This document shows, piece after piece, positions 49,397 through 57,782 of a stretch of 64,000 bases of DNA. The notes under the pieces were generated by a model, which did not search any database, was not told the origin of the DNA, and was given only the letters and a program-made list of their open reading frames with translations. Every line of letters begins with the position of its first letter. The first letter of the stretch is position 1. Source of the stretch: CAZABC01 sp964483405 (lineage in GTDB: Bacteria > Chloroflexota > Limnocylindria > Limnocylindrales > CSP1-4); NCBI GenBank assembly GCA_964483405.1, contig CAZABC010000014.1:1-64000 (forward strand), written 5' to 3'. The position numbers and the translations under genes were made by a program.

Positions 49397-51031
49397 TCAA
49401 CCGCCGGCCGCGATCGCCCGGAGGCGGTCGAGGAGACGGTCGACGTCCGCCTCGGTCGCGAGGTAGTTGACGATGCCGGCCCGCAGGTGGGTCCGGCCAC
49501 GCAGCGTCGTCGTCGAGAGCCAGCCGTCGCCGGAGCGCTCGAGCTCGGCGGCCAGGCGGTCCTGGTGGGCGTCGAGCGCCTGCGGGTCCGACCTCTCGAG
49601 CGCGTCGGCCGCGGCCCGGCCACCCGGCAGGTGCCGGAAGCAGACGACCGAGAGCTCCGGATCGGCCGGGACCGCCTCGAGGTCGTCGGCCTCGGCGCAG
49701 CGCCGGGCGAGATGCGCCGCGAGGTCGTCGTTCGCCTCGACGAGCCGGCCGAACCCCTCGGTCCCGAGGTGCTTCCAGCAGAGCCAGAGCTTGAGCGCCC
49801 TCCAGCGGCGGGTCCCCTCGAAGCCGTGCTGGTAGAAGTTCAGCGGCTCGTCCGCGTCCGGGTGGACGACCTCGCCGCCGCGGTAGTACTCGGGCGAGCG
49901 GTGGAAGGTCTCGAGGAGATCGCCCCGCCGCCGGACGAGCAGGGCCCCGATGTCGTACGCCTGGAAGAACCACTTGTGCGGGTCGACCGTCACGCTGTCC
50001 GCGCGCGACAGGTCGCCGATGCGCGGCGCGTCGCGCTCCGAGAGCAGGGCCGCGCCGCCGTAGGCCGCGTCGACGTGGAGCCACAGCCCCTCGCGCCCGG
50101 CGAGGTCGGCCAGCTCGTCGACGAGGTCGACCGACCCGGTGTTCGTCGAGCCCGCGACGCAGCTGATCGCGACCGGCAGGAGCCCCGCGACACGGTCGCG
50201 GGCGATCGCCGCCTCGACCGGCTCGGCGTGGAGCCGGAACCGCTCGTCCGACGGCAGGACGACGAGGGCGTCCTCGGGGAAGCCGAGCTCGTCGAGGGCG
50301 CGGGCGATCGAGAAGTGGGTCTGGTCGCTCGTGTAGACCCGGACGCCCTCGAGGTCGCGGCCTCGCGGCGGGCGGTCCGGCACGAGTCGCCCGAGCCGTC
50401 CGAGCGCGCCCGCGAGGTGGACGTCGCGAACGAGCGCCATCGCCATGAAGTTGGCCATGACACCGCCGCTCGCGAGGAGCCCGAAGCTGCCGGCTCCGTA
50501 GCCGACGAGGTCGCACAGCCAGCGGACGACCTCCTCCTCGACGAACGCCCCGGCCGGGCCGGCGTGCCAGACGTCGATGCCCTGGTTCGTCCACTGGGCG
50601 AGGACCTCGCCGGCGATCGACATCGGCAGCGGCGGCGGGGTGAAGTAGCTGAAGCTCCGCGGGTGGTAGGCGTTGAGCTGGTGCGAGGCGAGCCGGTCGG
50701 TGAACTCGCGGAGGACCGCGTCGCTGGGGGAGGGGGCGCGCGGGGCCGGCGCCGGTCCGGCCCGATCGCCGTAGAACTCGGCCCGCAGCGCCGGGTACGC
50801 GACCGGCTCGCCCATCGCCCGGCGGAGGGCCTCGTCGTAGAGGTAGTCGAGGGCCGCCGTCCAGGTCGCCAGGCCGAGCCGTTCGAGGGCGGGGCGCGAC
50901 GCCTCCCGGTAGCGGAACCCGAGCAGCTCCGGCTCGGGGTGCCAGGCGAAGCGCTCGAGGAAGGCGGCGATCTCGTCGGCGGTCGGCTCGCGCGGCGCGG
51001 TCGGATCGAACGGGTCGGGCGGGAGCGGCAT
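49397..51031 (-). CDS. Pyridoxal-dependent decarboxylase (group II, aromatic amino acid type)
   Basis: 544 aa PLP enzyme of the group II amino-acid decarboxylases (AADC/GAD/TDC). N-terminal NAYHPRSFSYFTPPPLPMS (~118-137), WHVDAAYGGAALLS-like segment LWLHVDAAYGGAAL with the PLP Asp (~330), and DPHKWFFQAYDIGALLVR with the Schiff-base Lys (~365). The C-terminal domain ends GIVNYLATEADVDRLLDRLR. Substrate (Trp, Tyr, Phe or other) not resolved. ATG 51031 has a TACCAT box 6 nt upstream and no ribosome site. Confidence 0.92.
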   Translation of the reverse strand: MPLPPDPFDPTAPREPTADEIAAFLERFAWHPEPELLGFRYREASRPALERLGLATWTAALDYLYDEALRRAMGEPVAYPALRAEFYGDRAGPAPAPRAPSPSDAVLREFTDRLASHQLNAYHPRSFSYFTPPPLPMSIAGEVLAQWTNQGIDVWHAGPAGAFVEEEVVRWLCDLVGYGAGSFGLLASGGVMANFMAMALVRDVHLAGALGRLGRLVPDRPPRGRDLEGVRVYTSDQTHFSIARALDELGFPEDALVVLPSDERFRLHAEPVEAAIARDRVAGLLPVAISCVAGSTNTGSVDLVDELADLAGREGLWLHVDAAYGGAALLSERDAPRIGDLSRADSVTVDPHKWFFQAYDIGALLVRRRGDLLETFHRSPEYYRGGEVVHPDADEPLNFYQHGFEGTRRWRALKLWLCWKHLGTEGFGRLVEANDDLAAHLARRCAEADDLEAVPADPELSVVCFRHLPGGRAAADALERSDPQALDAHQDRLAAELERSGDGWLSTTTLRGRTHLRAGIVNYLATEADVDRLLDRLRAIAAGG

Positions 51032-51037
51032 GGGTCG

Positions 51038-51043
51038 ATGGTA
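51038..51043 (-). promoter_or_regulatory. -10 box (TACCAT), leaderless start of the decarboxylase gene
   Basis: TACCAT on the minus strand ends 6 nt before the ATG at 51031. Confidence 0.5.
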
Positions 51044-51097
51044 GCGGGACGGCCGGCCACGGCCCGCGCCCGACCGGCATCCGCGGGCGTTCCACGC

Positions 51098-51103
51098 TAG
51101 AGT
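51098..51103 (+). promoter_or_regulatory. -10 box (TAGAGT), leaderless start of the membrane protein gene
   Basis: TAGAGT ends 6 nt before the GTG at 51110. Confidence 0.5.
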
Positions 51104-51109
51104 CGCGGC

Positions 51110-51562
51110 GTGACCGAGCCCTCCCACCAGCGTCCGTCCTCCTCCCGGCCCGTCCAGTACAAGGGTTCCGACCTCGACCCCGAGAAGGGCCCCGGCCTCG
51201 GCTGCTTCTGGTTCCAGGTGGGGATCCTCGCCCTGTTCATCGTCCTGACGCCCCTCAGCGTCCGGCTCGGCTGGCCGAGCTGGGCCAGCGCGGTGCTGCT
51301 CTTCGCCACGCTCGGGCTCCTGCTCGTCGCGGGGCAGACGGTCATCTTCCTGCTCCGGCTCGTCGCCGCGGACCGGCGCGAGGGGCGGCGCCGCCCGATG
51401 GCCAGCCGGACGCCGACGGTCGGCGAGCTGGAGGACGGGGCCGCGGGGGCCGCCGGGGCCGCCGCCGAGCCGGCGAGCGCAGCAGCCCCGGGGGACGCCG
51501 CCGATCCGGGGACCCCGGTCGACCCGGACGACCCGGCCGTCGCCCCCGACCCGCCCGGCTGA
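51110..51562 (+). CDS. Membrane protein with acidic Ala/Pro-rich tail, 150 aa
   Basis: Unrecognised. A polar head, then two hydrophobic segments (FWFQVGILALFIVLTPLSVRL, ~33-53, and ASAVLLFATLGLLLVAGQTVIFLL, ~59-82), a basic stop (RREGRRRP) and a C-terminal Ala/Gly/Pro/Asp tail. Probably two helices with the tail inside. Starts at a GTG with no ribosome site. No partner is clear. Confidence 0.72.
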   Translation: MTEPSHQRPSSSRPVQYKGSDLDPEKGPGLGCFWFQVGILALFIVLTPLSVRLGWPSWASAVLLFATLGLLLVAGQTVIFLLRLVAADRREGRRRPMASRTPTVGELEDGAAGAAGAAAEPASAAAPGDAADPGTPVDPDDPAVAPDPPG

Positions 51563-51624
51563 ACCGCACCCCGTGCGACAATAGCCGCCGCCACACCCGG
51601 CTCGACTCCGGAGGATCGCTTCCC

Positions 51625-51951
51625 GTGCCCGTGCTTGCGACGTTCTTCTCCGTCCGCCGCGGTCGCGACCCGTTCTTCAAGACGTTCATGCGGACCCAGT
51701 TCCCCAAGCAGGTCCGCCAGTACGAGGAGAAGTTCGGGATCCGCTTCATCGGCTGGTACAACGTCGCCCACGGCTGGGACTTCGACAACGTGATCCTGAT
51801 GGAGCTGCCGGACTACGCGACGCTCGACCGGCTCGAGGCGGACGAGACGACCCGGGCCCTCGGGCACCGGGCCGGCGAGTGGATCTTCGAGCGCCACCAC
51901 TCGATGTTCCTCCGGGAGCGGATGGGCACCGATCTCGAGTACCACGGCTAG
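51625..51951 (+). CDS. Hypothetical protein, 108 aa
   Basis: Not recognised. No signal peptide or membrane segment; rich in aromatic residues and charged pairs (FFKTFMRTQFPKQVRQYEEKFGIRFIGWYNVAHGWDFD), with a beta-alpha-beta pattern like a small alpha+beta barrel (Dabb/EthD-like shape, a guess). GTG start with GGAGG 10 nt upstream. It is followed 16 bp later by the internally repeated acidic protein and is likely in its operon. Confidence 0.65.
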   Translation: MPVLATFFSVRRGRDPFFKTFMRTQFPKQVRQYEEKFGIRFIGWYNVAHGWDFDNVILMELPDYATLDRLEADETTRALGHRAGEWIFERHHSMFLRERMGTDLEYHG

Positions 51952-51967
51952 CGAACGGAGGCGACCC

Positions 51968-52864
51968 ATGGCTGACGCACGGAACGACCTGTTGGGGGAG
52001 CTCGCCGCCGATGCCGCGCTCGAGCGGAAGGAGGCGCTCGTCGGGGCGAGCGAGCAGCTCCACCGGTTCCTCGACACGCACCGCGACCGGCTGGCCGAGA
52101 TCGGCGGGCTGACCCTGATCGACGATGACCCCGACTACCTCTCGGTCGCGCCCGATGGCACGTTCCGCAGCCGGAGCCGGTTCCTCGACGAGGCGACCGG
52201 CGAGTGGGTCAGCGAGACCGAGGTCATCGAGTCGGCCTCCGAGCTCGTCGAGCTCTATAACCCGGCCGACATCTACGCCGCGTTCGCCGAGGCTGCGCGC
52301 GAGGCCGCCGGGCTGGCGCCCGAGCCGACCGCCGCCGACGACCTGCTCGAGGTGGCCGGGGTCGCCCCGGACGAGACGTTCGTCGAGGGCGAGCGGGCCG
52401 TGTACGCCGGCGCCGCCGATGCCTGGGCCGCCGGTCAGCCGAGTGGGTCGGAGCCGGCCGACGAGCTCGACGCAGCCCGGCGCCTCTACGACGTCGCCCT
52501 CGAGTTCCAGGAGCGCAGCCAGCGCTCCGAGGCCCGTCTGCTCGAGCAGTTCGAGGATGCCGCCGCGCGGCTGTCGCCGATGCTCGGCGACCTCGTCATC
52601 GTCGACGACGAGGACGAGCGGATGGTCCTCGGCGCCGACGGCCGGCTCCGCGCCGACGTCGTGCCCGAGGACGCGACCGACACGTGGCGCTCGCTCACGA
52701 CCCCCGAGGCGCTGGTCGAGTTCTACGACCCGACCGACGTCTTCGGCGACCTCGCCGACTCGCTCGCCGAGGGCTGGCCCGAGGTGGCGCCCGAGGTCGA
52801 GGGTGCCGACGGGGACGACGGATCCGAGGGAGCGCCGGACGGCGACGACGAGGGGCGCGGCTGA
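51968..52864 (+). CDS. Acidic protein with two internal repeats, 298 aa
   Basis: Unrecognised. The first half (~10-120) and second half (~170-285) repeat the same plan: an amphipathic helix with many Arg/Glu (SEQLHRFLDTHRDRLAE; RSQRSEARLLEQFEDAA), then a beta segment beginning LxxIDDDPDYL / LVIVDDEDERM and ending SELVELYNPADIYAAFAE / EALVEFYDPTDVFGDLAD. So it arose by internal duplication. The tail (~280-298) is Asp/Glu/Gly-rich. ATG with GGAGG upstream. Function unknown; downstream is pyrK, 38 bp later. Confidence 0.68.
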   Translation: MADARNDLLGELAADAALERKEALVGASEQLHRFLDTHRDRLAEIGGLTLIDDDPDYLSVAPDGTFRSRSRFLDEATGEWVSETEVIESASELVELYNPADIYAAFAEAAREAAGLAPEPTAADDLLEVAGVAPDETFVEGERAVYAGAADAWAAGQPSGSEPADELDAARRLYDVALEFQERSQRSEARLLEQFEDAAARLSPMLGDLVIVDDEDERMVLGADGRLRADVVPEDATDTWRSLTTPEALVEFYDPTDVFGDLADSLAEGWPEVAPEVEGADGDDGSEGAPDGDDEGRG

Positions 52865-52902
52865 GGCGAGCCGCCGGGTCGACCGCCCGAGCCAGCCATC
52901 GG

Positions 52903-53763
52903 ATGCGCCTCCTCGCCGCCGAGCTCGTCGATAGCCGGGAGATCCTGCCCGGCCAGTGGCTGCAGGCGTTCCACGCGCCCGCGCTCGCGAGCGGGGCTCG
53001 CGCCGGCCAGTTCGTCCATGTCCGGACGGGCGACTTCTCGGGCCTCGTCCTGCGCCGGCCGTTCTCGATCAACACGGCCGACCCCGCGACCGGTGTCGTG
53101 TCGATCCACTTCCGGACCGTCGGGCGGGGCACCGAGTGGTTCACCCGGCTGCGGCCGGGCGACACGATCGACATGCTCGGGCCGCTCGGCCGGCCGTTCG
53201 AGGTCGACCCGCGGAGCCGGCACCTGCTGCTGCTCGCCGGCGGCCTCGGCATCGCCGGTGTCCGCTTCCTCGTCGACGAGGCGATCCGCGATGGCCGCCA
53301 GGTGGTCCTCCTGTTCGGCGCGACGACGGCCCGGATGGTCTACCCGTCGTCGCTCCTGCCCGACGAGGTCGAGTACGTCGTCGCCACCGACGACGGGTCG
53401 CTCGGGCACCACGGGCTCGTCACCGACCTGATCGCCGACTATGAGGCGTGGGCCGACCAGGCGTTCGCCTGTGGCCCGCGGCCGATGCTCGTCGCGGCTT
53501 CGGCGCTCGCCGTCGGTCGTCGCGAGCGGCTCGGCGTCGCGAAGCTCGGCCGCAAGCGTGGCGGCGGCCGGCCCGACCCGTTCGGCTCGGTCGTCGCCCG
53601 GCGCAAGGCGTTCCTCCAGGTCTCGATGGAGCAGCGGATGGGCTGCGCGGTCGGGGCGTGCCTCGGCTGTGTCGTGATGGGCACGAACGGCCAGCCGCAG
53701 CGCGTCTGTCGCGAGGGTCCGGTCTTCGCGTCGGACGAGATCGACTGGGAGTCGGGCTGGTGA
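52903..53763 (+). CDS. pyrK: Dihydroorotate dehydrogenase electron-transfer subunit
   Basis: 286 aa. FAD/[2Fe-2S] protein that links class 1B DHOD to NAD. FAD-binding part SGLVLRRPFSIN (~46-57), NAD domain LLLLAGGLGIAGVRFLVDEA and FACGPRPML, and the C-terminal 2Fe-2S Cys set MGCAVGACLGCVVMG...RVCREGP. ATG 52903 has a weak ribosome site. Its TGA overlaps the GTG of pyrD (GTGA), so the two subunits are coupled. Confidence 0.92.
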   Translation: MRLLAAELVDSREILPGQWLQAFHAPALASGARAGQFVHVRTGDFSGLVLRRPFSINTADPATGVVSIHFRTVGRGTEWFTRLRPGDTIDMLGPLGRPFEVDPRSRHLLLLAGGLGIAGVRFLVDEAIRDGRQVVLLFGATTARMVYPSSLLPDEVEYVVATDDGSLGHHGLVTDLIADYEAWADQAFACGPRPMLVAASALAVGRRERLGVAKLGRKRGGGRPDPFGSVVARRKAFLQVSMEQRMGCAVGACLGCVVMGTNGQPQRVCREGPVFASDEIDWESGW

Positions 53764-54944
53764 AGCCGAAGAAGCGGGTGGTCACCTCGACCGACGGCCG
53801 TCCGGGAAAGCCGAAGCCGGCGAAGCGAACGCCGACGGTCCGCCGGATCAGGAGCGCGATCGTCCCGGCGCCGACGCAGACCGGGGCGCGACCGGGCCGG
53901 GCCGGCACGACCGGCGGTGCCGGCGCGACCGGCGCCGCCGGGCCGGTCGACGAGCGGCTTCCCGGCGAGCGGCCGCCGGTCGACCTCTCGGTGGACCTGG
54001 CGCCGCGGCGCGGGGGGCTGCGGCTGGCGAACCCGATCCTCGTCGCCTCGGGGACGTTCGGCTACGGCGTCGAGTACGGCGATGTGGTCGACGTCGATCG
54101 GCTCGGCGCGATCTGCTGCAAGGGCACGACGCTCAAGCCGCGGATCGGCAACCCGCCGCCGCGGGTCACCGAGACGCCCGGCGGGATGCTCAACTCGATC
54201 GGCCTCCAGAACCCGGGCGTCGACGCCGTCGTCGAGAAGTACGCCGGGACCTGGGCGAGCTGGCGGGTCCCGGTCGTCGTGAACGTCGCCGGCGAGTCGG
54301 TCGGCGACTACGTCGAGGTGGTCCGGCGCCTCGACGGCGTCCCCGGCATCGCGGGCATCGAGCTGAACATCAGCTGCCCCAACGTCGGCCGGGGCGGGCT
54401 CCAGTTCGCGATCGACGCGGGGGCCGCGGCCGAGGTCACCGCCGCCGTCCGCCGGGCGACCGACCTGCCGCTCCTGGTGAAGCTCTCACCGAACGTCGCC
54501 GACGTCCGGCCGATCGCCCGGGCGATCGCCGATGCGGGGGCCGACGCGCTCACGGCGATCAACACCCTCTCGGGGATCATGGTCGCCCCGGATCGGACCC
54601 GGCCGCTCCTCGGCAACGTCTACGGCGGCCTGTCGGGGCCGGCCGTCAAGCCGGTCGCGCTGCGGGTCGTGTACGAGGTCGCCCAGGTCGTCGACATCCC
54701 GGTCGTCGCGATCGGCGGAGTGACCGAGCTCGCCGACGTGCTCGACTTCCTCGCCGTCGGCGCGGTCGCCGTCCAGGTCGGGACCGCGATCTTCGCCGAC
54801 CCGACCCTCCCGGTCCGTCTCGTCGACGAGCTTGCCGACGAATGCCGGGCGCGCGGCCTGGACTCGTACCGGCCGCTCGTCGGGACGGCCCTCCCGAGGC
54901 GGCCCGGCGCACCATCCGCCAAGGGGGTGGAGTACCGGCCCTGA
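53760..54944 (+). CDS. pyrD: Dihydroorotate dehydrogenase, class 1B catalytic subunit
   Basis: 394 aa; oxidises dihydroorotate to orotate. FMN TIM-barrel: NPILVASGTFGYGVEYGDVV (~95-114), SIGLQNPGVDA, ELNISCPNV with the class 1 catalytic Cys (~208), LVKLSPNV, TAINTLSG and the AIGGVTELADVLDFLAVGAVAVQVGTA end. The first ~75 residues are an unusual Lys/Arg/Thr/Gly/Pro-rich extension before the enzyme proper. GTG at 53760 overlaps the pyrK stop. Together with PyrK it forms the NAD-linked enzyme. Confidence 0.94.
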   Translation: MKPKKRVVTSTDGRPGKPKPAKRTPTVRRIRSAIVPAPTQTGARPGRAGTTGGAGATGAAGPVDERLPGERPPVDLSVDLAPRRGGLRLANPILVASGTFGYGVEYGDVVDVDRLGAICCKGTTLKPRIGNPPPRVTETPGGMLNSIGLQNPGVDAVVEKYAGTWASWRVPVVVNVAGESVGDYVEVVRRLDGVPGIAGIELNISCPNVGRGGLQFAIDAGAAAEVTAAVRRATDLPLLVKLSPNVADVRPIARAIADAGADALTAINTLSGIMVAPDRTRPLLGNVYGGLSGPAVKPVALRVVYEVAQVVDIPVVAIGGVTELADVLDFLAVGAVAVQVGTAIFADPTLPVRLVDELADECRARGLDSYRPLVGTALPRRPGAPSAKGVEYRP

Positions 54945-54968
54945 GCGGATCGTCCTCGTGGTGCATGG

Positions 54969-54974
54969 TATGGT
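54969..54974 (+). promoter_or_regulatory. -10 box (TATGGT), own promoter of vapB
   Basis: TATGGT ends 6 nt before the ATG at 54981 in an unusually AT-rich stretch of this GC-rich window, and no Shine-Dalgarno is present. The pair can therefore be expressed without the pyr operon. Confidence 0.5.
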
Positions 54975-54980
54975 ATGTGT

Positions 54981-55223
54981 ATGTTCAGCGAACGGACCCA
55001 GGTCCTCCTCTCGCCCGGGCAGGTGGCGAAGCTCAAGCGGATCGCCGCGCGCGACGGCCGCTCGGTCGGTGCCGTCATCCGCGATGCGGTCGACACGTAC
55101 GTCGACCCGGGCGACGACTCGCGACGGCGAGCGGTCGAGACGATCTGCTCGATGGACGCACCGGTCGACGACTGGGAGGTCATGAAGGCGCAGATCATGC
55201 GCAGCCAGCTCGGTGACCGGTGA
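54981..55223 (+). CDS. Antitoxin, ribbon-helix-helix (VapB/CopG-like)
   Basis: 80 aa. The first 45 residues fit a ribbon-helix-helix: RTQVLLSPGQVAKLKRIAARDGRSVGAVIRDAVDTYV. The remainder (DDSRRRAVETICSMDAPVDD) would neutralise the toxin. The ATG at 54981 is preferred to ATG 54975 because of the promoter box. The stop overlaps the GTG of the PIN-domain toxin (GTGA), the usual VapBC arrangement. Confidence 0.85.
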   Translation: MFSERTQVLLSPGQVAKLKRIAARDGRSVGAVIRDAVDTYVDPGDDSRRRAVETICSMDAPVDDWEVMKAQIMRSQLGDR

Positions 55224-55636
55224 CCGTCTTCATCGACGCGGCGGTGCTCATGTATGCCGCCGGAGCCGAGCACCCGCTCCGTGCGCCCTGTCAGCAGGTC
55301 CTCGACCGGATCGGTCGCGGGGAGCTCACGGCCACGACGTCGACCGAGGTCGTCCAGGAGATCGTCCACCGGTACCTGGCCATCCGACGACCCGACCTAG
55401 CCGTCGCCATCTCGGCCGGCACGCTCGACCTGTTCGCCCCGGTCCTGCCGGTGACCCATGCGCTCATGCGGCGGGTCCCGCGCCTCGCCGACCGCTACCC
55501 GGACCTCGCCGCTCGCGATCTCATCCACGTCGCGACGTGCATCCACGAGGGGATCGACACGATCGTCACGACCGACGCCGCCTTCGACGCCGTCCGCGAG
55601 GTCCACCGGATCGACCCGAGGGAGCTCGTCGCATGA
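55220..55636 (+). CDS. vapC: Toxin, PIN-domain ribonuclease (VapC-like)
   Basis: 138 aa PIN-domain RNase of the VapC type. Acidic active-site residues: Asp in TVFIDAAVLMY (residue ~6), Glu in TSTEVVQEIVH (~43), Asp in AARDLIHVA (~98), Asp in TIVTTDAAFD (~116). These cleave RNA, typically tRNA, when not held by antitoxin. Its TGA overlaps the ATG of pyrE (ATGA), so a toxin gene is translationally linked to a biosynthesis gene. Confidence 0.85.
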   Translation: MTVFIDAAVLMYAAGAEHPLRAPCQQVLDRIGRGELTATTSTEVVQEIVHRYLAIRRPDLAVAISAGTLDLFAPVLPVTHALMRRVPRLADRYPDLAARDLIHVATCIHEGIDTIVTTDAAFDAVREVHRIDPRELVA

Positions 55637-56316
55637 CCACGATCCGTTCCGGGGCCGCCATCGCCGCCCGCCGGGCCATCGCCGCGCGCACCGAAGCCGT
55701 GTTCCGGGCGTCGGGCGCCCTGCGCGACGGACACTTCCAGCTGAAGAGCGGCCGGCACAGCGACGCCTACCTCGAGAAGTTCCTCGTCCTCCAGGACCCG
55801 GTCTCGACGAGCGAGCTGTGCGCGTTCTGGGCCCGCGAGCACCGCGACCCCGCCGGGACGCCACGGGTCGACGTCGTCGCCGGGCCGACGACCGGCGGCG
55901 TCATCCTCGCCTTCGAGACCGCCCGCCAGCTCGGGGTCCGGGCGATCTTCGCCGAGGAGGTCCAGGAGGCCGGCGGCCTGCCGCGCCGCGAGTTCCGGCG
56001 CGGGTTCGAGGTCCGGCCGGGCGAGCGCGTCCTCCTCGTCGATGACATCCTCACGACCGGCGGCTCGCTCGTCGCGATGCTGCCCGCGGTCGAGGCGGCC
56101 GGCGGCGAGATCGTCGGCTGCCACGTCCTCGTCGATCGCTCCGGCGGGAAGGAGACGCTGACGTCGCCGTCGACCGGCCGGACCTACCCGCTGCGGGCGC
56201 TGTGGCGCCTCGAGCTCCCGACGTACCGGCCGGGCTCCGGCTGCCCGCGCTGCTGCGATGGGACGCCGCTCGAGACGCCGGGCTCGTCCGGGGCCGGGGG
56301 CGCGATCCCGGCGTGA
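55633..56316 (+). CDS. pyrE: Orotate phosphoribosyltransferase
   Basis: 227 aa; makes OMP from orotate and PRPP. Motifs: GHFQLKSGRHSDAYLEKF (~33-50), VAGPTTGGVILAFETARQLG (~79-98), and the PRPP loop VLLVDDILTTGGSLVAM (~134-150). A C-terminal tail with CPRCC follows, common in this branch. Start ATG overlaps the stop of the VapC gene. The next gene starts at GTG on its TGA (GTGA). Confidence 0.94.
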   Translation: MTTIRSGAAIAARRAIAARTEAVFRASGALRDGHFQLKSGRHSDAYLEKFLVLQDPVSTSELCAFWAREHRDPAGTPRVDVVAGPTTGGVILAFETARQLGVRAIFAEEVQEAGGLPRREFRRGFEVRPGERVLLVDDILTTGGSLVAMLPAVEAAGGEIVGCHVLVDRSGGKETLTSPSTGRTYPLRALWRLELPTYRPGSGCPRCCDGTPLETPGSSGAGGAIPA

Positions 56317-56687
56317 CCCGGTCGCCCGTGGGACCGCGCCGTGCGGCGCACCGTGCCCACCTCATCGCAGCGACCATGGCGGTCGTCCTCGCCCTTGCCG
56401 TCGCGGCCTGCGCGACCGGCCCGACGTCGCCGCCCGCCGCATCGGTCCCGTCGTCGCCGGTCGTGGGCATCGTCATCGACGTCGACTCGGCCGGGCTCGG
56501 CGACGTCCGCGGCTTCACCCTCCGGGCCGACGACGGGACGACGCTCGGATTCACGATCGGCCGGCTCGAGCCCGGCTCGTTCGATCCCGGGCACCTCGCC
56601 GAGCACGTCGCGACCGGGGTGCCGGTCGAGGTGACCTTCGTCGTCGAGGGCGACGTCCTCGTCGCAACCAAGCTCGACGACGCCTGA
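56313..56687 (+). CDS. Small lipoprotein, 124 aa
   Basis: Signal peptide with lipobox ending LAVAAC (VVLALAVAAC, residues ~25-34), then a Ser/Pro linker and one beta-rich domain (VVGIVIDVDSAGLGDVRGFTLRADDGTTLGFTIG). The length and fold are OB-like. GTG overlaps the pyrE stop. Its link to pyrimidine synthesis is by position only. Confidence 0.75.
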   Translation: MTRSPVGPRRAAHRAHLIAATMAVVLALAVAACATGPTSPPAASVPSSPVVGIVIDVDSAGLGDVRGFTLRADDGTTLGFTIGRLEPGSFDPGHLAEHVATGVPVEVTFVVEGDVLVATKLDDA

Positions 56688-56699
56688 CCCGGATCCGCC

Positions 56700-57644
56700 C
56701 TACTCGAGGATCGCATCGACCGCCGCGTCGAGCTCGGCGTCGTCGACGACGCCCTCGAACGAGCCGGCGATCGTCCCCGACCCATCGATCGTGTAGATCC
56801 ACGGCTCGGACAGGATCCCGTAGGCGTCGACCGCCGGGACCGGCGCGAACTGGCCGCTCTCGTCGACCACCGGCTGGAGCCGTGCCCCGTCCCAGGTCAG
56901 CTCGTACGGCTCGACGTTGATGACGAGCAGCTCGGGCCGCTCGGCCGAGATCGCCTTGACCTGCTCGAGCATCGGGCCGCACGAGGCGCTCCGGCAGAAC
57001 GCCGGGGTCGCGAAGATGAGCAGGAACGGGCGGCCGTCGGCCAGCGCGTCCGCGACCGAGACCTCGTAGAAGGACGGCTCGGGCACGATGTCCGTCGAGA
57101 TCCGCTTCGGGTCGCCGTCGACGTCGGCGAGGGTCGGCGTGTCGACCGATGCCGCGGCCTCGCCGACCCGGAGCGCCGAGCCGTCCGCCTGGACGTCGAA
57201 GGTGAACGGGATCGTCTCGAGCGGCGCACCCGGTGCCTCGGTGGTGAACTCGGCGATCCAGGCGCCGGGCTCGGCGAGGTCCACCGTTGCCCGGTAGACG
57301 CCCGAGACGTCCTCGATCGCCCACATGAACGTCCCATCGGCCTCGACGGCCGCCGTCGGACCCTTCGCCTCGGGGTAGAGGCGGACCGAGGCGGTCCGGT
57401 CGGGCGAGGCGACCGGCCGATTGCCCGTCTCGTCGAGGAACGAGAAGAGCATCCGGTCGGTCCCGACGACGAGCTCGGAGCTGACGATGACCGGCAGGAC
57501 CGAGTACGTGGCCGGCGTCGACGGCGAGGGCGACGGCGACGGCTCCCCACCGCCGCCGGTGCAGGCGCCGACGGCGAGGGCCGCGCTCAGGACGAGTGCG
57601 AGGCGCGTGCCGGCAGCCCGGCCGCGCCGTGGATGGAGGTGCAT
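56700..57644 (-). CDS. Thioredoxin-like (TlpA/Sco-type) lipoprotein
   Basis: 314 aa. Lipoprotein signal with LAVGAC (~27) and a Pro/Ser linker. Central beta-rich part (~45-180) and a C-terminal thioredoxin-like domain (~195-314) with LLIFATPAFCRSASCGPMLEQV; the two cysteines are separated by four residues (FCRSASC) rather than CxxC, as in some Sco-like or TlpA variants. The N-terminal domain resembles a copper/redox accessory module. Divergent from the heme A synthase/heme O synthase fusion, suggesting cytochrome oxidase maturation. ATG with TACGAT 6 nt upstream and no ribosome site. Confidence 0.8.
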   Translation of the reverse strand: MHLHPRRGRAAGTRLALVLSAALAVGACTGGGGEPSPSPSPSTPATYSVLPVIVSSELVVGTDRMLFSFLDETGNRPVASPDRTASVRLYPEAKGPTAAVEADGTFMWAIEDVSGVYRATVDLAEPGAWIAEFTTEAPGAPLETIPFTFDVQADGSALRVGEAAASVDTPTLADVDGDPKRISTDIVPEPSFYEVSVADALADGRPFLLIFATPAFCRSASCGPMLEQVKAISAERPELLVINVEPYELTWDGARLQPVVDESGQFAPVPAVDAYGILSEPWIYTIDGSGTIAGSFEGVVDDAELDAAVDAILE

Positions 57645-57650
57645 CCGCGA

Positions 57651-57656
57651 ATCGTA
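57651..57656 (-). promoter_or_regulatory. -10 box (TACGAT), leaderless start of the lipoprotein gene
   Basis: TACGAT on the minus strand ends 6 nt before the ATG at 57644. Confidence 0.5.
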
Positions 57657-57769
57657 GGCCGAACGCGCGCGACGCGCCGTCGGCGACCCGGCGGTGGCCC
57701 TGCGACGCGCCTTGGGTGGCCCGGCGTCCCTCCCGGCCGCTCCGCTCCGGTGCCGCGGCGACCCGGTGG

Positions 57770-57775
57770 TAGGAT
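57770..57775 (+). promoter_or_regulatory. Extended -10 (TGG-TAGGAT), leaderless start of ctaA-ctaB
   Basis: TAGGAT preceded by TGG; ends 7 nt before the GTG at 57783. Confidence 0.5.
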
Positions 57776-57782
57776 GCGCGCC

